NCBI GenBank assembly: GCA_030615975.1
Contig: JAUWYH010000109.1
Location: 1-5,635 of the forward strand
Source of the DNA: Candidatus Aminicenantota bacterium
GTDB lineage: Bacteria > Acidobacteriota > Aminicenantia > Aminicenantales > Aminicenantaceae
Direction: 5' to 3'
DNA length: 5,635 nt
Below, one piece after another: positions 1-5,506 of this stretch. The notes below the pieces were generated by a model. It saw nothing but the letters and a program-made list of their open reading frames with translations, was not told the DNA's origin and searched no databases. The position numbers were made by a program, and so were the translations under genes. Each line of letters opens with the position of its first letter. The first letter of the stretch is position 1.

Positions 1-1143
1 ATAGGAGAGGATGGCAATCCGACAGGAATAATTTTCCGTCCTTCTCCTGCCTTCGATAAGTTGATGAAAGCTCGCAAACCAAAGTCTCATAAGAGGCTTT
101 TGGATGAGAATCGGGCTGCTCTAAAAGCTCTCAGAGAGTCAGGAATTGTTGAGATTCATGATATTGCTCGCCCGGCTCAGACGCAGCGGTTCATCGAACT
201 TCAAGAGAACGGAGAGCTTACTTGTCGAGTTTGGCTGAGGCCCGATCTTACTCGGGGAGCCGAGTTGAAAGACATAGGCCTGACCATGGGGCTTCACCCG
301 AAAACAAAAGAAAAGGACATGTGGCTGCGCTATGGAGCCTTGAAAGGCTACATTGACGGCATCATGGGGACTTACGGCGCTCTTTTCTTCGAACCATACG
401 ATGATCAACCGGATAATTATGGACATTGGCGGCGTCATACTTCTGATGATCCCGAATTCAAAGTCGGCAACATGGAAAAAATGTACAATCTTATTAAAGT
501 GGGTATAGAAGCCGGTTTTGCTCCCAATGTCCATGCCATCGGAACCAGAGGTGTAGCAGAGATGCTTGACCTTTACGAAAGGCTGAAAAACGAAGGGATA
601 GACTTAAAAGGCTTCAGGGTTATCCATGCCCAGGTGATCAGACCTCAGGATTTTCCTCGATTCAAGGCCCTGAATGTTATTGCTGAGGTTAATCCCTATC
701 ATATCTCTGACGACATGCGCTGGATGGAAGAGCGGATAGGACATGAGCGTTGCAAAGGGGCTTATGCCTTTAAATCACTCATAGATAACGGTGCTATCCT
801 GAGTTTTGGTTCTGATTGGCCAGGGACGAGTGCGGCGCTCTATCATATGCATCCAAAATATTTGATTTATGCAGCAGTAGCTCGAAAAACATTGAAAGGC
901 ACTCCAGAAGGAGGATGGTTTCCTGAGCAGCGGATATCTGTGGAGGAAGCCATCAAAGCCTTCACCATCAATAATGCCTATGCTGCATTTGAGGAAAAAA
1001 TCCGGGGTTCTTTAGAGGAAGGAAAACTTGCGGATATCACTGTTTTTGACCGGAATCTGCTTGAAATTCCAGAAGATGAAATTCTTAAGGTAGAAGCGGC
1101 TTTCACTATCATCGACGGAAAAATCGTGTTTGAGAGGAAATAG
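1..1143 (+). CDS. Amidohydrolase family 3 (YtcJ-like) metal-dependent hydrolase, 5'-truncated by window edge
   Basis: The reading frame is open from base 1 to the TAG at 1141-1143 (380 residues), so this is the C-terminal part of a protein that starts upstream; TTG at 61 and ATG at 64 are internal. The first residues (DGNPTGIIF) match the middle of YtcJ-type amidohydrolases, which are usually 530-580 residues, so about 150-200 N-terminal residues with the expected HxH metal motif are missing. Visible family motifs in order: LKGYIDG (Lys at 343-345, followed by the conserved DG), HAIG (His at 532), IHAQ (His at 625), GSDWP (Asp at 814), and the C-terminal GSLEEGKLADITVFD signature of the small beta domain. 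These are the expected metal and active-site positions, so the enzyme is probably functional. It should be a cytosolic hydrolase of amide or similar bonds; the substrate cannot be inferred. HAIG is followed by TRG where many relatives have DRA. It converges on the pilin cluster with a 4-bp gap. Confidence 0.93.
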   Translation: MGEDGNPTGIIFRPSPAFDKLMKARKPKSHKRLLDENRAALKALRESGIVEIHDIARPAQTQRFIELQENGELTCRVWLRPDLTRGAELKDIGLTMGLHPKTKEKDMWLRYGALKGYIDGIMGTYGALFFEPYDDQPDNYGHWRRHTSDDPEFKVGNMEKMYNLIKVGIEAGFAPNVHAIGTRGVAEMLDLYERLKNEGIDLKGFRVIHAQVIRPQDFPRFKALNVIAEVNPYHISDDMRWMEERIGHERCKGAYAFKSLIDNGAILSFGSDWPGTSAALYHMHPKYLIYAAVARKTLKGTPEGGWFPEQRISVEEAIKAFTINNAYAAFEEKIRGSLEEGKLADITVFDRNLLEIPEDEILKVEAAFTIIDGKIVFERK

Positions 1144-1147
1144 AAGA

Positions 1148-1603
1148 TTATACATGGACGGCTTTTATCCTGCCTGAAATGGCGATTGTTATCTTGTATT
1201 TCCCCCAAGAATTAGAAATATAGATAGAAGCTAAATTGGAGACGTTTCCTCCAGGATGGAAAGTGGGGCTGTTGTTGGCTTGAATTGTGACCCCTTCAAG
1301 AAAATATATTTGTTCCCTTACCCATTTTTTTTGTTTTTCGTCATAAAATTCAATGCTATAGCTTTTTGAGTCAAACTTGATCCTCACTTTTATTCCCTTG
1401 AATATGGCTTTGTATCGGGCATAGTTCATACGCGAATTTATTTCCCACACTGCCTTTCTGAGTTTGTACTTTGGAGAAAGATTCAGGAATGATACGGAAG
1501 CCATGCTCACCATGATGGCCAGGATTATAAGCGATATCATGACCTCCAGGAGTGAAAAACCTCTATTGAAATAGAAAGAAGAAAATATTTTTCTTTTTTT
1601 CAT
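1148..1603 (-). CDS. GspH/FimT-like prepilin (pseudopilin)
   Basis: This is a 151-residue protein with a class III (type IV pilin) signal: a basic leader (MKKRK), then the prepilin peptidase site RG^FSLLEV with cleavage after Gly15, Phe at mature +1 and Glu20 at mature +5. A hydrophobic helix runs from about 16 to 37 (SLLEVMISLIILAIMVSMAS). The rest, with a late FHPGGNVS-like turn and beta strands, fits the GspH/FimT globular domain, and the length is normal for the family. It would be an inner-membrane minor pilin or pseudopilin that joins the tip complex of a type IV pilus or type II secretion pseudopilus. The ATG directly follows the TAA of the PilX-like gene (no gap), with AAGGAA six bases upstream inside that gene's end, so translation is probably coupled. 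It is the last gene of the cluster. GspH and FimT cannot be separated from sequence alone. Confidence 0.88.
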   Translation of the reverse strand: MKKRKIFSSFYFNRGFSLLEVMISLIILAIMVSMASVSFLNLSPKYKLRKAVWEINSRMNYARYKAIFKGIKVRIKFDSKSYSIEFYDEKQKKWVREQIYFLEGVTIQANNSPTFHPGGNVSNLASIYISNSWGKYKITIAISGRIKAVHV

Positions 1604-3202
1604 TTAGAATTCCTTCCATTCCATGGGTTTAAAGGAAGAAAGGAGAAGCACAGGCTTTGTTGTTTGGGGAGCATTTTGGAGGAGGCTGTTCTCTTCTAAA
1701 ACCCGATCATCAAAAGTTATTTTTAGTTTGTTTTTGTTAGAGGTATAATCTGAGGCCTGGAGGCTTCCCAAAATGTGAACTGTTTTTCCCTCGCCTTCAA
1801 CGGAAAATCCCTTTCCTGAGGCTGTAAGGGAAGCCTGGACCTTTATCTCCTTAGGGGAATTTCTATCAACGACTATTTTCCCTTCCCGCTCGCTCCCTTC
1901 CAAGAAATCTTTCCCCGTTGCAAAAATAATCAGTTGAGAGTTTGAATCTTTGAGATAAGGAATTCCTTCTTTCCATTTTAATCCTTGCTGGATAAGATGG
2001 GAGGAGAGATTGATCTTGTCTGATGATATAATCGTCATGTTCACACCATGAAGAATAGAGGGAATTTCTTCCTCCTTGACCAGGATAACTTGACCGGAAG
2101 AATCTACAATGCCGCCGCCAAGCGATCGAATCTCACCGTTTACAATAATGATTCCAAGGGGAATAAAATCATAAAAATGCTTTTCTGTGGGTGAGGAAAA
2201 TATCGTTTTACTTTTAGATGGGCTGAATTTAAGAACCCAGCAGCCATGTTGAGTAAGAAATGATATAACCTGGAAATCTCCTTCAAGGGCCAGGACCATT
2301 TCCTCCAGATCTCCCTGAACATAAATACCGCCTAAGCCCAAATCGTCTTTGATTAAGTAGACTCCCTCAGGCACTGGCTCTGATGTTTCTTCCAGCCCAA
2401 GGGCTGTTCGGAGCCGAGCCGTGGAAAGATTTTGGGGATAGAATATTTTTATTTTCAAGGCTTTGTTCAACTGAGAGTTTGCTTCTTGAGGAAGAAGCTT
2501 TTCTTCAGAGAAGTTTATTTGAGGAGGAAGGGAGTTTTCGTCTGAGGGCAGGATTTCTATTTTGTTTTTTTCCATATAATTTTCTCCTTGTTCTTGATTG
2601 AGCTTTTTATCTATAAGAAGCGGAATTTTAGGAAGGGAAAGGTTTCCAACAAGAATTTCCATTGTGCTCTCAAGAGTGGATTCCCTTTTTGGCTTGAAAT
2701 TTTTTATCATTCCTTCCGAACGTATTTCTGCTTTGTAAACTGCCTTAAAGTAATCGTCTTTTTCTTCGATTGTTTTTAGGAAAAAAAGCGTGCTGGTTTC
2801 CCAGCTTAATTTCTCCCAGGTTGCTGAATTGTTGAGGGGAATTTCCGGTCCAAGGAGTTTTTCTAATATTTTTTTTCCGCTGTTCAGGGCGTCTTCTTTG
2901 AGCTCATTTGTCTCTTCAGGAGTAAGAATAGAAGGAAAAGATGCCTCTGAGAGCAAATTGACAAGCTGATTGAATCCCTGTTTTATTCCGTTCTCTGAAG
3001 CATAATCAAGCAGTATGGAATTTTTTTTATAGGCACTTAATTTAATATAAATTTGAGAAATATAAAGCATACTCATTCCAAGCGTAGAAAAAACAAAAAA
3101 TAAAAAAGCGGAAATAAGAGTCATGGCGCCTTTCTTTAATTTCCTCCTCTGTTTATCGGCGGAACGCCAGTGCCGTATTTTTCGGAAAAACAGAAATCTC
3201 AT
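1604..3202 (-). CDS. PilX-like pilus assembly protein with long beta-rich C-terminal region
   Basis: I chose the ATG at 3200-3202 because it has AAGGAG with 7-base spacing; a TTG at 3238 in the same frame has no such support. This gives 532 residues. The N-terminus is strongly basic (RKIRHW to RRKLKKG, about 7-25), then GAMTLISAFLFFVFSTLG starts a membrane helix (about 26-48). This matches the PilX N-terminal pattern (rGaaLi.aL), including the lack of Glu at mature +5, as in PilX and GspK. Family PilX proteins are usually under 250 residues. Here about 300 further residues contain repeated strand-turn patterns (GGIYVQGDL, GIIIVNGEIRSLGGG, MTIISSDKINLSSHL, QLIIFATGKDF, VHILGSLQASD) reminiscent of DUF4900-type or bactofilin-like beta-helical regions; that assignment is an inference. 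It should be membrane anchored with the bulk outside the cytoplasm. It overlaps the PilW-like gene by 50 bp and abuts the GspH-like gene. Confidence 0.8.
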   Translation of the reverse strand: MRFLFFRKIRHWRSADKQRRKLKKGAMTLISAFLFFVFSTLGMSMLYISQIYIKLSAYKKNSILLDYASENGIKQGFNQLVNLLSEASFPSILTPEETNELKEDALNSGKKILEKLLGPEIPLNNSATWEKLSWETSTLFFLKTIEEKDDYFKAVYKAEIRSEGMIKNFKPKRESTLESTMEILVGNLSLPKIPLLIDKKLNQEQGENYMEKNKIEILPSDENSLPPQINFSEEKLLPQEANSQLNKALKIKIFYPQNLSTARLRTALGLEETSEPVPEGVYLIKDDLGLGGIYVQGDLEEMVLALEGDFQVISFLTQHGCWVLKFSPSKSKTIFSSPTEKHFYDFIPLGIIIVNGEIRSLGGGIVDSSGQVILVKEEEIPSILHGVNMTIISSDKINLSSHLIQQGLKWKEGIPYLKDSNSQLIIFATGKDFLEGSEREGKIVVDRNSPKEIKVQASLTASGKGFSVEGEGKTVHILGSLQASDYTSNKNKLKITFDDRVLEENSLLQNAPQTTKPVLLLSSFKPMEWKEF

Positions 3203-3884
3203 ATCTTCTCTCCTTATTCTTATTGGCTTTAAGACCAAGTCGTAATCTTGCTAGATTAGAAGATTTTTCATAATCAAAATCAAAAGAGGTGACATCCTCA
3301 ACTAGGGGTTGGGGAGGGCTGGAGTTGACTTTTCTTCTTAGGATGTGTTTGTTTTCATCAAGGAAAAGAGAAATCTTTTTCAAAAGAATCAAGCTGGTGT
3401 CGTCTTTTAGATAAGAAGAATTCAGCGGAGAGGAGAGAACGAGGCTATCTTTATTAACAGAAGATATCGGCTTGGCCTCTCCTTTATTTGAGTCAAAAAT
3501 GCATAATTCTCTGCCTTTTTTGATTTTTTTTGTGCTTCCAACAAGGATTCTTGTCTGGCCTGAGACAAGATCAGTGAGGAGCGATAAATCTTTTTCTTTT
3601 GTATATATGATTAATGTCCCGTTATTTTTACTTATGGACTCAAGCACTCCCAGACGAGCAGGCATTAACAAGCCTAAGCCGCCTTGGAGAATGTCTACTC
3701 TCATTTTATCCAGACCAGAGTAGGCGGCTTGATTTGTTTCTTGTTCATCCTTGAGTTTTAGAAAATGGCTGCGCGCAGAGGCGAAAAATTCAAGGCTGGA
3801 AAGGAGAATGATGAGAAATAAGGACAGACTCATCAAGCTTTCGATCAGAGAGAACCCTTTTTCTGGCATTACTCGCATATCCAT
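3153..3884 (-). CDS. PilW/GspJ-like prepilin
   Basis: This is a 243-residue protein with a short leader (10 residues) and the prepilin peptidase motif EKG^FSLIESL: cleavage after Gly10, Phe at +1, Glu15 at +5. A hydrophobic helix spans about 11-34 (MSLSLFLIILLSSLEFF). The helix is followed by a polar stretch and a long beta-rich domain with the LVEDVTSFDFDY pattern late in the protein, which is typical of PilW and GspJ proteins. The C-terminus ends in basic residues. It should be a membrane-anchored minor pilin or pseudopilin recruited to the tip complex. It is the first gene of the pilin cluster. The start has only a distant AAAGGA (13 bases away), so ATGs at codons 3 or 6 are possible alternatives that would not disturb the motif. 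No PilV/GspI gene is found beside it. The MITE ends 35 bp upstream. Confidence 0.85.
   Translation of the reverse strand: MDMRVMPEKGFSLIESLMSLSLFLIILLSSLEFFASARSHFLKLKDEQETNQAAYSGLDKMRVDILQGGLGLLMPARLGVLESISKNNGTLIIYTKEKDLSLLTDLVSGQTRILVGSTKKIKKGRELCIFDSNKGEAKPISSVNKDSLVLSSPLNSSYLKDDTSLILLKKISLFLDENKHILRRKVNSSPPQPLVEDVTSFDFDYEKSSNLARLRLGLKANKNKERRYEISVFPKNTALAFRR
3210..3215 (-). promoter_or_regulatory. Ribosome binding site that sets the PilX-like start
   Basis: AAGGAG on the minus strand lies 7 bases before the ATG at 3200-3202, inside the 3' end of the PilW-like gene. It is the best Shine-Dalgarno match near this start. It favours a 532-residue product over the 544-residue one from the TTG at 3238, or a shorter one from the ATG at 3122-3124. 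Confidence 0.75.
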
Positions 3885-3919
3885 CTTAATTAATTGATCC
3901 TTTTACCCAAATTGACCTA

Positions 3920-4091
3920 GTGTCGTGTCATGCGTGAAATATCGTATCAGGCACTCGTCATTCCCACGAAGCCTGTGCCCGCGAAAGCGGGTAGTGGAAA
4001 TCCAGTATTTCTGGCTACTTGGGTGCTTCTGGATTCCCGCTTCCGCGGGAATGACGGTCATCTTTGCGACATTACATAGATGACAGGACAC
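3920..4091. mobile_element. MITE-like palindromic element in a CTAG target (IS630/Tc1-type)
   Basis: The two ends are inverted repeats: CTAGTGTCGTGTCAT at 3917-3931 and ATGACAGGACACTAG at 4080-4094, 14 of 15 positions complementary. With an imperfect extension about 23 of the first 30 positions match, and CGTCATTCCC (3956-3965) again pairs with GGGAATGACG (4047-4056). The element is flanked by TA on both sides (3918-3919 and 4092-4093), and the outer bases are C and G, so removing one TA plus the element restores a CTAG. TA duplication and CTAG preference are known for the IS630/Tc1 superfamily. It encodes no transposase, so it would be a non-autonomous element moved in trans. The interior holds the palindromes listed separately. 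Confidence 0.75.
3957..4056. repeat. VIPAEAGIQ-type / dRS3-like palindromic repeat pair
   Basis: The right module contains ATTCCCGCTTCCGCGGGAAT at 4033-4052, which exactly fits the Neisseria dRS3 form ATTCCC-N8-GGGAAT, preceded by CTGG and followed by GACG. The left module (3957-4005) has the same outer ends, GTCATTCCC and AATCCAG, but a rearranged middle with its own CCCGC-GAAA-GCGGG hairpin at 3978-3991. The modules face each other, so the whole region can fold into one long hairpin. Translated on the minus strand, the right module gives the well-known spurious peptide VIPAEAGIQ. It may act as a transcription terminator or RNA-processing signal after the HEPN gene. Confidence 0.8.
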
Positions 4092-4504
4092 TAGTCCAAT
4101 CTTATTACTAATTTTGTCATATCAACCACAAATTTGGCATCGCTAATAGCCCGCTCAGCATCTTCTAAATCATATTCTTCAGTAGGAATAAAATCAGCCT
4201 CGCCATAAAAGGCAAACTCTCTTTCTTTTCTTAACCATTTTGAAATCGATGCTAATCTCTCTGCATTTTTAGAAACTTCTTCTGGAAATTTTTTCTTAAA
4301 CTTTATGATTAAACTGCCAACATCATGCCATCTAGGAGGCTCAACACCAACTTCTCTTAACATGCCTTTCAAAGATAATTCTACTATTTCCTGAGATTCT
4401 CTTATGACATCGGAATAGGCTTCATCTTCCTTGAGTATAGACAAAATCTTCAATCTCTTTGTTGCTTTAATAAGATAGCTTTTGGCGAGCTCGCTGTTTG
4501 TCAT
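4091..4504 (-). CDS. HEPN domain protein (partner of MNT nucleotidyltransferase)
   Basis: This is a 137-residue all-helical protein of the HEPN type (PF05168-like). Visible landmarks are the helix SQEIVELSLKGML (37-49), the conserved EPPRWHDVG loop (55-63), and LRKEREFAFYGEADFIP (91-107), followed by the helix DLEDAERAISDAKFVV (112-127). The ATG overlaps the stop of the nucleotidyltransferase gene as ATGA, the standard arrangement of MNT-HEPN pairs. In known type VII toxin-antitoxin systems of this kind (HepT/MntA), HEPN is an RNase toxin that the nucleotidyltransferase partner AMPylates. Here the catalytic R-X4-6-H motif is not present: R92, R95 and Y100-G101 are kept, but no His follows. 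It may be a non-nucleolytic branch or act in substrate binding. Its TAG stop (4091-4093) straddles the end of the MITE. Confidence 0.88.
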   Translation of the reverse strand: MTNSELAKSYLIKATKRLKILSILKEDEAYSDVIRESQEIVELSLKGMLREVGVEPPRWHDVGSLIIKFKKKFPEEVSKNAERLASISKWLRKEREFAFYGEADFIPTEEYDLEDAERAISDAKFVVDMTKLVIRLD

Positions 4505-5037
4505 ATTTTGAAAGTTTCTCCTGGCTTATAGTCTGGTTTGAGAACCCAATACCACCTCTCCCCTTCTTCAATTCTCTTGGCTCCCAATTCATCAAGTCTT
4601 TTATTAAAATCTTTTAGATAATTTGAAAAAAATTTATTCTTATCGAAAAGAATGATGAGATTATAAAGCATATCTAAAAAGAGAAGGCTTCCCTTCCGCA
4701 CCTCTTCTGGAGTTTTAAAAATCGTAGAAAAATATGTCTCTATCCCCTGCCTTCGAAGTTTATCTATATCGCCTTCTAAAGCTTCCTCTACAGCGTTAAA
4801 TTCTTCAACCCTGGCTAATCGCTTGCGCGGCAATCCCTCAGCAATAACCAAGATATCAATATCAGATTCAGGGGTATTCTTGCCTCTGGCCCAAGAGCCG
4901 AATACAGCCAATGTAACCAGTCTTTTACCATATATTTTTTTTGTGTTGGGCAAAAGCTTTTTAAAAAGAGGATATTTTGTTAAATTGTTTTCCGCCTTTA
5001 ACAGCCAGTCCTTGTAACTTTTGGAATTTCTATCCAT
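4501..5037 (-). CDS. MNT-type nucleotidyltransferase domain protein
   Basis: This is a 178-residue protein with the polymerase-beta-like nucleotidyltransferase signature VFGSWARGKNTPESDIDILV: G47-S48 and R51-G52, then the metal-binding pair D59 and D61. The third acidic residue is less clear; E100 in the strand GIETYFSTIF is the best candidate. The protein is longer than a minimal MNT (about 100-130 residues), with a helical C-terminal part (LLFLDMLYNLIILFDKNKF, then LDELGAKRIEEGERWYWVLKPDYKPGE) found in the MNT versions that pair with HEPN proteins. The expected role is cytosolic nucleotidyl transfer, by analogy to MntA as the antitoxin that modifies its HEPN partner; this is inferred from the family. 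The start ATG has AAGGAA nine bases upstream. The stop overlaps the HEPN start by 4 bp. The start overlaps the end of an upstream remnant frame by 8 bp. Confidence 0.9.
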   Translation of the reverse strand: MDRNSKSYKDWLLKAENNLTKYPLFKKLLPNTKKIYGKRLVTLAVFGSWARGKNTPESDIDILVIAEGLPRKRLARVEEFNAVEEALEGDIDKLRRQGIETYFSTIFKTPEEVRKGSLLFLDMLYNLIILFDKNKFFSNYLKDFNKRLDELGAKRIEEGERWYWVLKPDYKPGETFKI

Positions 5038-5223
5038 GAAGCAGTGTTCCTTTGGTTAAAATTTCCTTAATAAACGGATTATCTCTTTTTAAACTATTTT
5101 CTACTTCCTTCCTTCCTCGTTTTTCATTGTTATATTGAGTTTTTTTAAATCTATCATTTTCTCAGGGGGAAAGTCAAAATTAATTTGATGCTTGGAAAAA
5201 ACAGTGCACTTGTAATTATTAGC
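5030..5223 (-). pseudogene. Probable C-terminal remnant of another nucleotidyltransferase gene, frameshifted
   Basis: On the minus strand a frame from 5161 to the TAG at 5030-5032 ends in SLKRDNPFIKEILTKGTLLHG, resembling the C-termini of MNT/COG1708 nucleotidyltransferases (…NPFI.EIL.EG.vLYG). Its last 8 bases overlap the start of the intact MNT gene, as for a coupled upstream gene. A second frame, 5101-5223, encodes an unrecognised protein-like stretch (VFSKHQINFDFPPEKMIDLK) and stops just after a (GGAA)3 tract at 5105-5116. Adding one GGAA unit would fuse the two frames into one of about 65 residues. No nucleotidyltransferase motif survives, and a TAA at 5224-5226 closes the frame upstream, so this looks like a decayed gene end. 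The family match is from memory of the C-terminal pattern and is tentative. Confidence 0.4.
5148..5177 (-). promoter_or_regulatory. Possible sigma-70-like promoter for the MNT-HEPN pair
   Basis: On the minus strand TTGACT (5177-5172) is followed after 18 bases by TAGATT (5153-5148): 5 of 6 and 4 of 6 matches to the consensus. It would give a leader of about 105 bases before the MNT start. It lies inside the presumed gene remnant and the region is AT-rich, so it may be a chance match. Confidence 0.25.
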
Positions 5224-5231
5224 TTACAAGT
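5208..5231. promoter_or_regulatory. Perfect 8-bp inverted repeat, operator-like
   Basis: ACTTGTAA (5208-5215) and TTACAAGT (5224-5231) are perfect inverted repeats with an 8-base spacer, giving 16 bp between arm centres. The arms are short and AT-rich and there is no T tract, so a protein-binding dyad is more likely than a terminator. It lies upstream of the MNT-HEPN pair. No regulator can be named. Confidence 0.35.
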
Positions 5232-5246
5232 AAACAAAAGCCATTG

Positions 5247-5279
5247 AAAAAAGGAGACAGCAGGCTGTCACCTTTTTTT
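5247..5279. terminator. Bidirectional A/T-flanked hairpin (terminator- or REP-like)
   Basis: AAAAAAGGAGACAG (5247-5260) pairs with CTGTCACCTTTTTT (5265-5278), with one A-A mismatch (5255/5270) and a four-base loop CAGG, and T tracts on both strands. It has the form of an intrinsic terminator in either direction. Its position between apparently divergent genes is odd: neither would need it. It may instead be a dispersed REP-like palindrome, or the terminator of a lost gene. Confidence 0.6.
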
Positions 5280-5288
5280 AAAAAGTTG

Positions 5289-5317
5289 TTGACGGAATGG
5301 AGAAAAAATATTATAAG
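5289..5317 (+). promoter_or_regulatory. Sigma-70-like promoter for the receiver-like gene
   Basis: TTGACG (5289-5294), a 17-base spacer and TATAAG (5312-5317) give 5 of 6 matches in each box with ideal spacing. Transcription would start near 5324, leaving a leader of about 180 bases before the ATG at 5507. It begins just 10 bp after the hairpin, which would shield it from leftward or upstream read-through. Confidence 0.6.
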
Positions 5318-5506
5318 ATGTATGTGGGAATTTCGGGAAGGAAGGATTTCGAATTACATTGAAATTTCCATAACTCTTGCGGATTAAGCCGAGGTTTGAA
5401 TAATCAAAAATATACAAGGTATTAATCTACAAATAAATTTTTCTAATAAAGTTATGGCTGACGGTAACATCCTCAACAGCAATTATGAGAAAGTAATATA
5501 AGAGCT
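5318..5506 (+). other. Long 5' leader region of the receiver-like gene
   Basis: This stretch between the predicted promoter and the ATG at 5507 contains no recognised RNA family or riboswitch core. It holds a possible weak pairing between GGAATTTC near 5328 and GAAATTTCC near 5365, and, at its 3' end, a 15-codon mini-ORF that is a partial copy of the following gene's start. Except for these I see nothing in it. Confidence 0.4.

Noticed and set aside
139..534. A 131-codon minus-strand open frame opposite the amidohydrolase
   Set aside because: It lies antisense to a well-supported gene, with no recognisable domain; it is a shadow of the coding frame.
978..1208. A 76-codon minus-strand open frame across the amidohydrolase end
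   Set aside because: It overlaps both the amidohydrolase end and the GspH-like gene, with no ribosome binding site or domain.
2383..2779. Two plus-strand open frames (72 and 63 codons) inside the PilX-like gene
   Set aside because: Phe- and Leu-rich translations of the antisense of an AT-rich coding region; not independent genes.
3153..3238. TTG start at 3238 for the PilX-like gene
   Set aside because: It would overlap the upstream gene by 86 bp and lacks a ribosome binding site as good as the one before the ATG at 3200-3202.
3472..3723. An 83-codon plus-strand open frame inside the PilW-like gene
   Set aside because: Antisense shadow of the prepilin gene without any supporting signal.
3957..4056. 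Possible CRISPR array made of the palindromic repeats
   Set aside because: There are only two modules, in inverted orientation, with no regular spacers; the structure is a palindromic element.
3903..4091. A 62-codon minus-strand open frame containing VIPAEAGIQ
   Set aside because: This is the well-known false translation of the palindromic repeat; it lies wholly in the MITE and adjoining flank and has no gene-like features.
4823..5017. A 64-codon plus-strand open frame inside the MNT gene
   Set aside because: Antisense to the conserved nucleotidyltransferase motif; a shadow.
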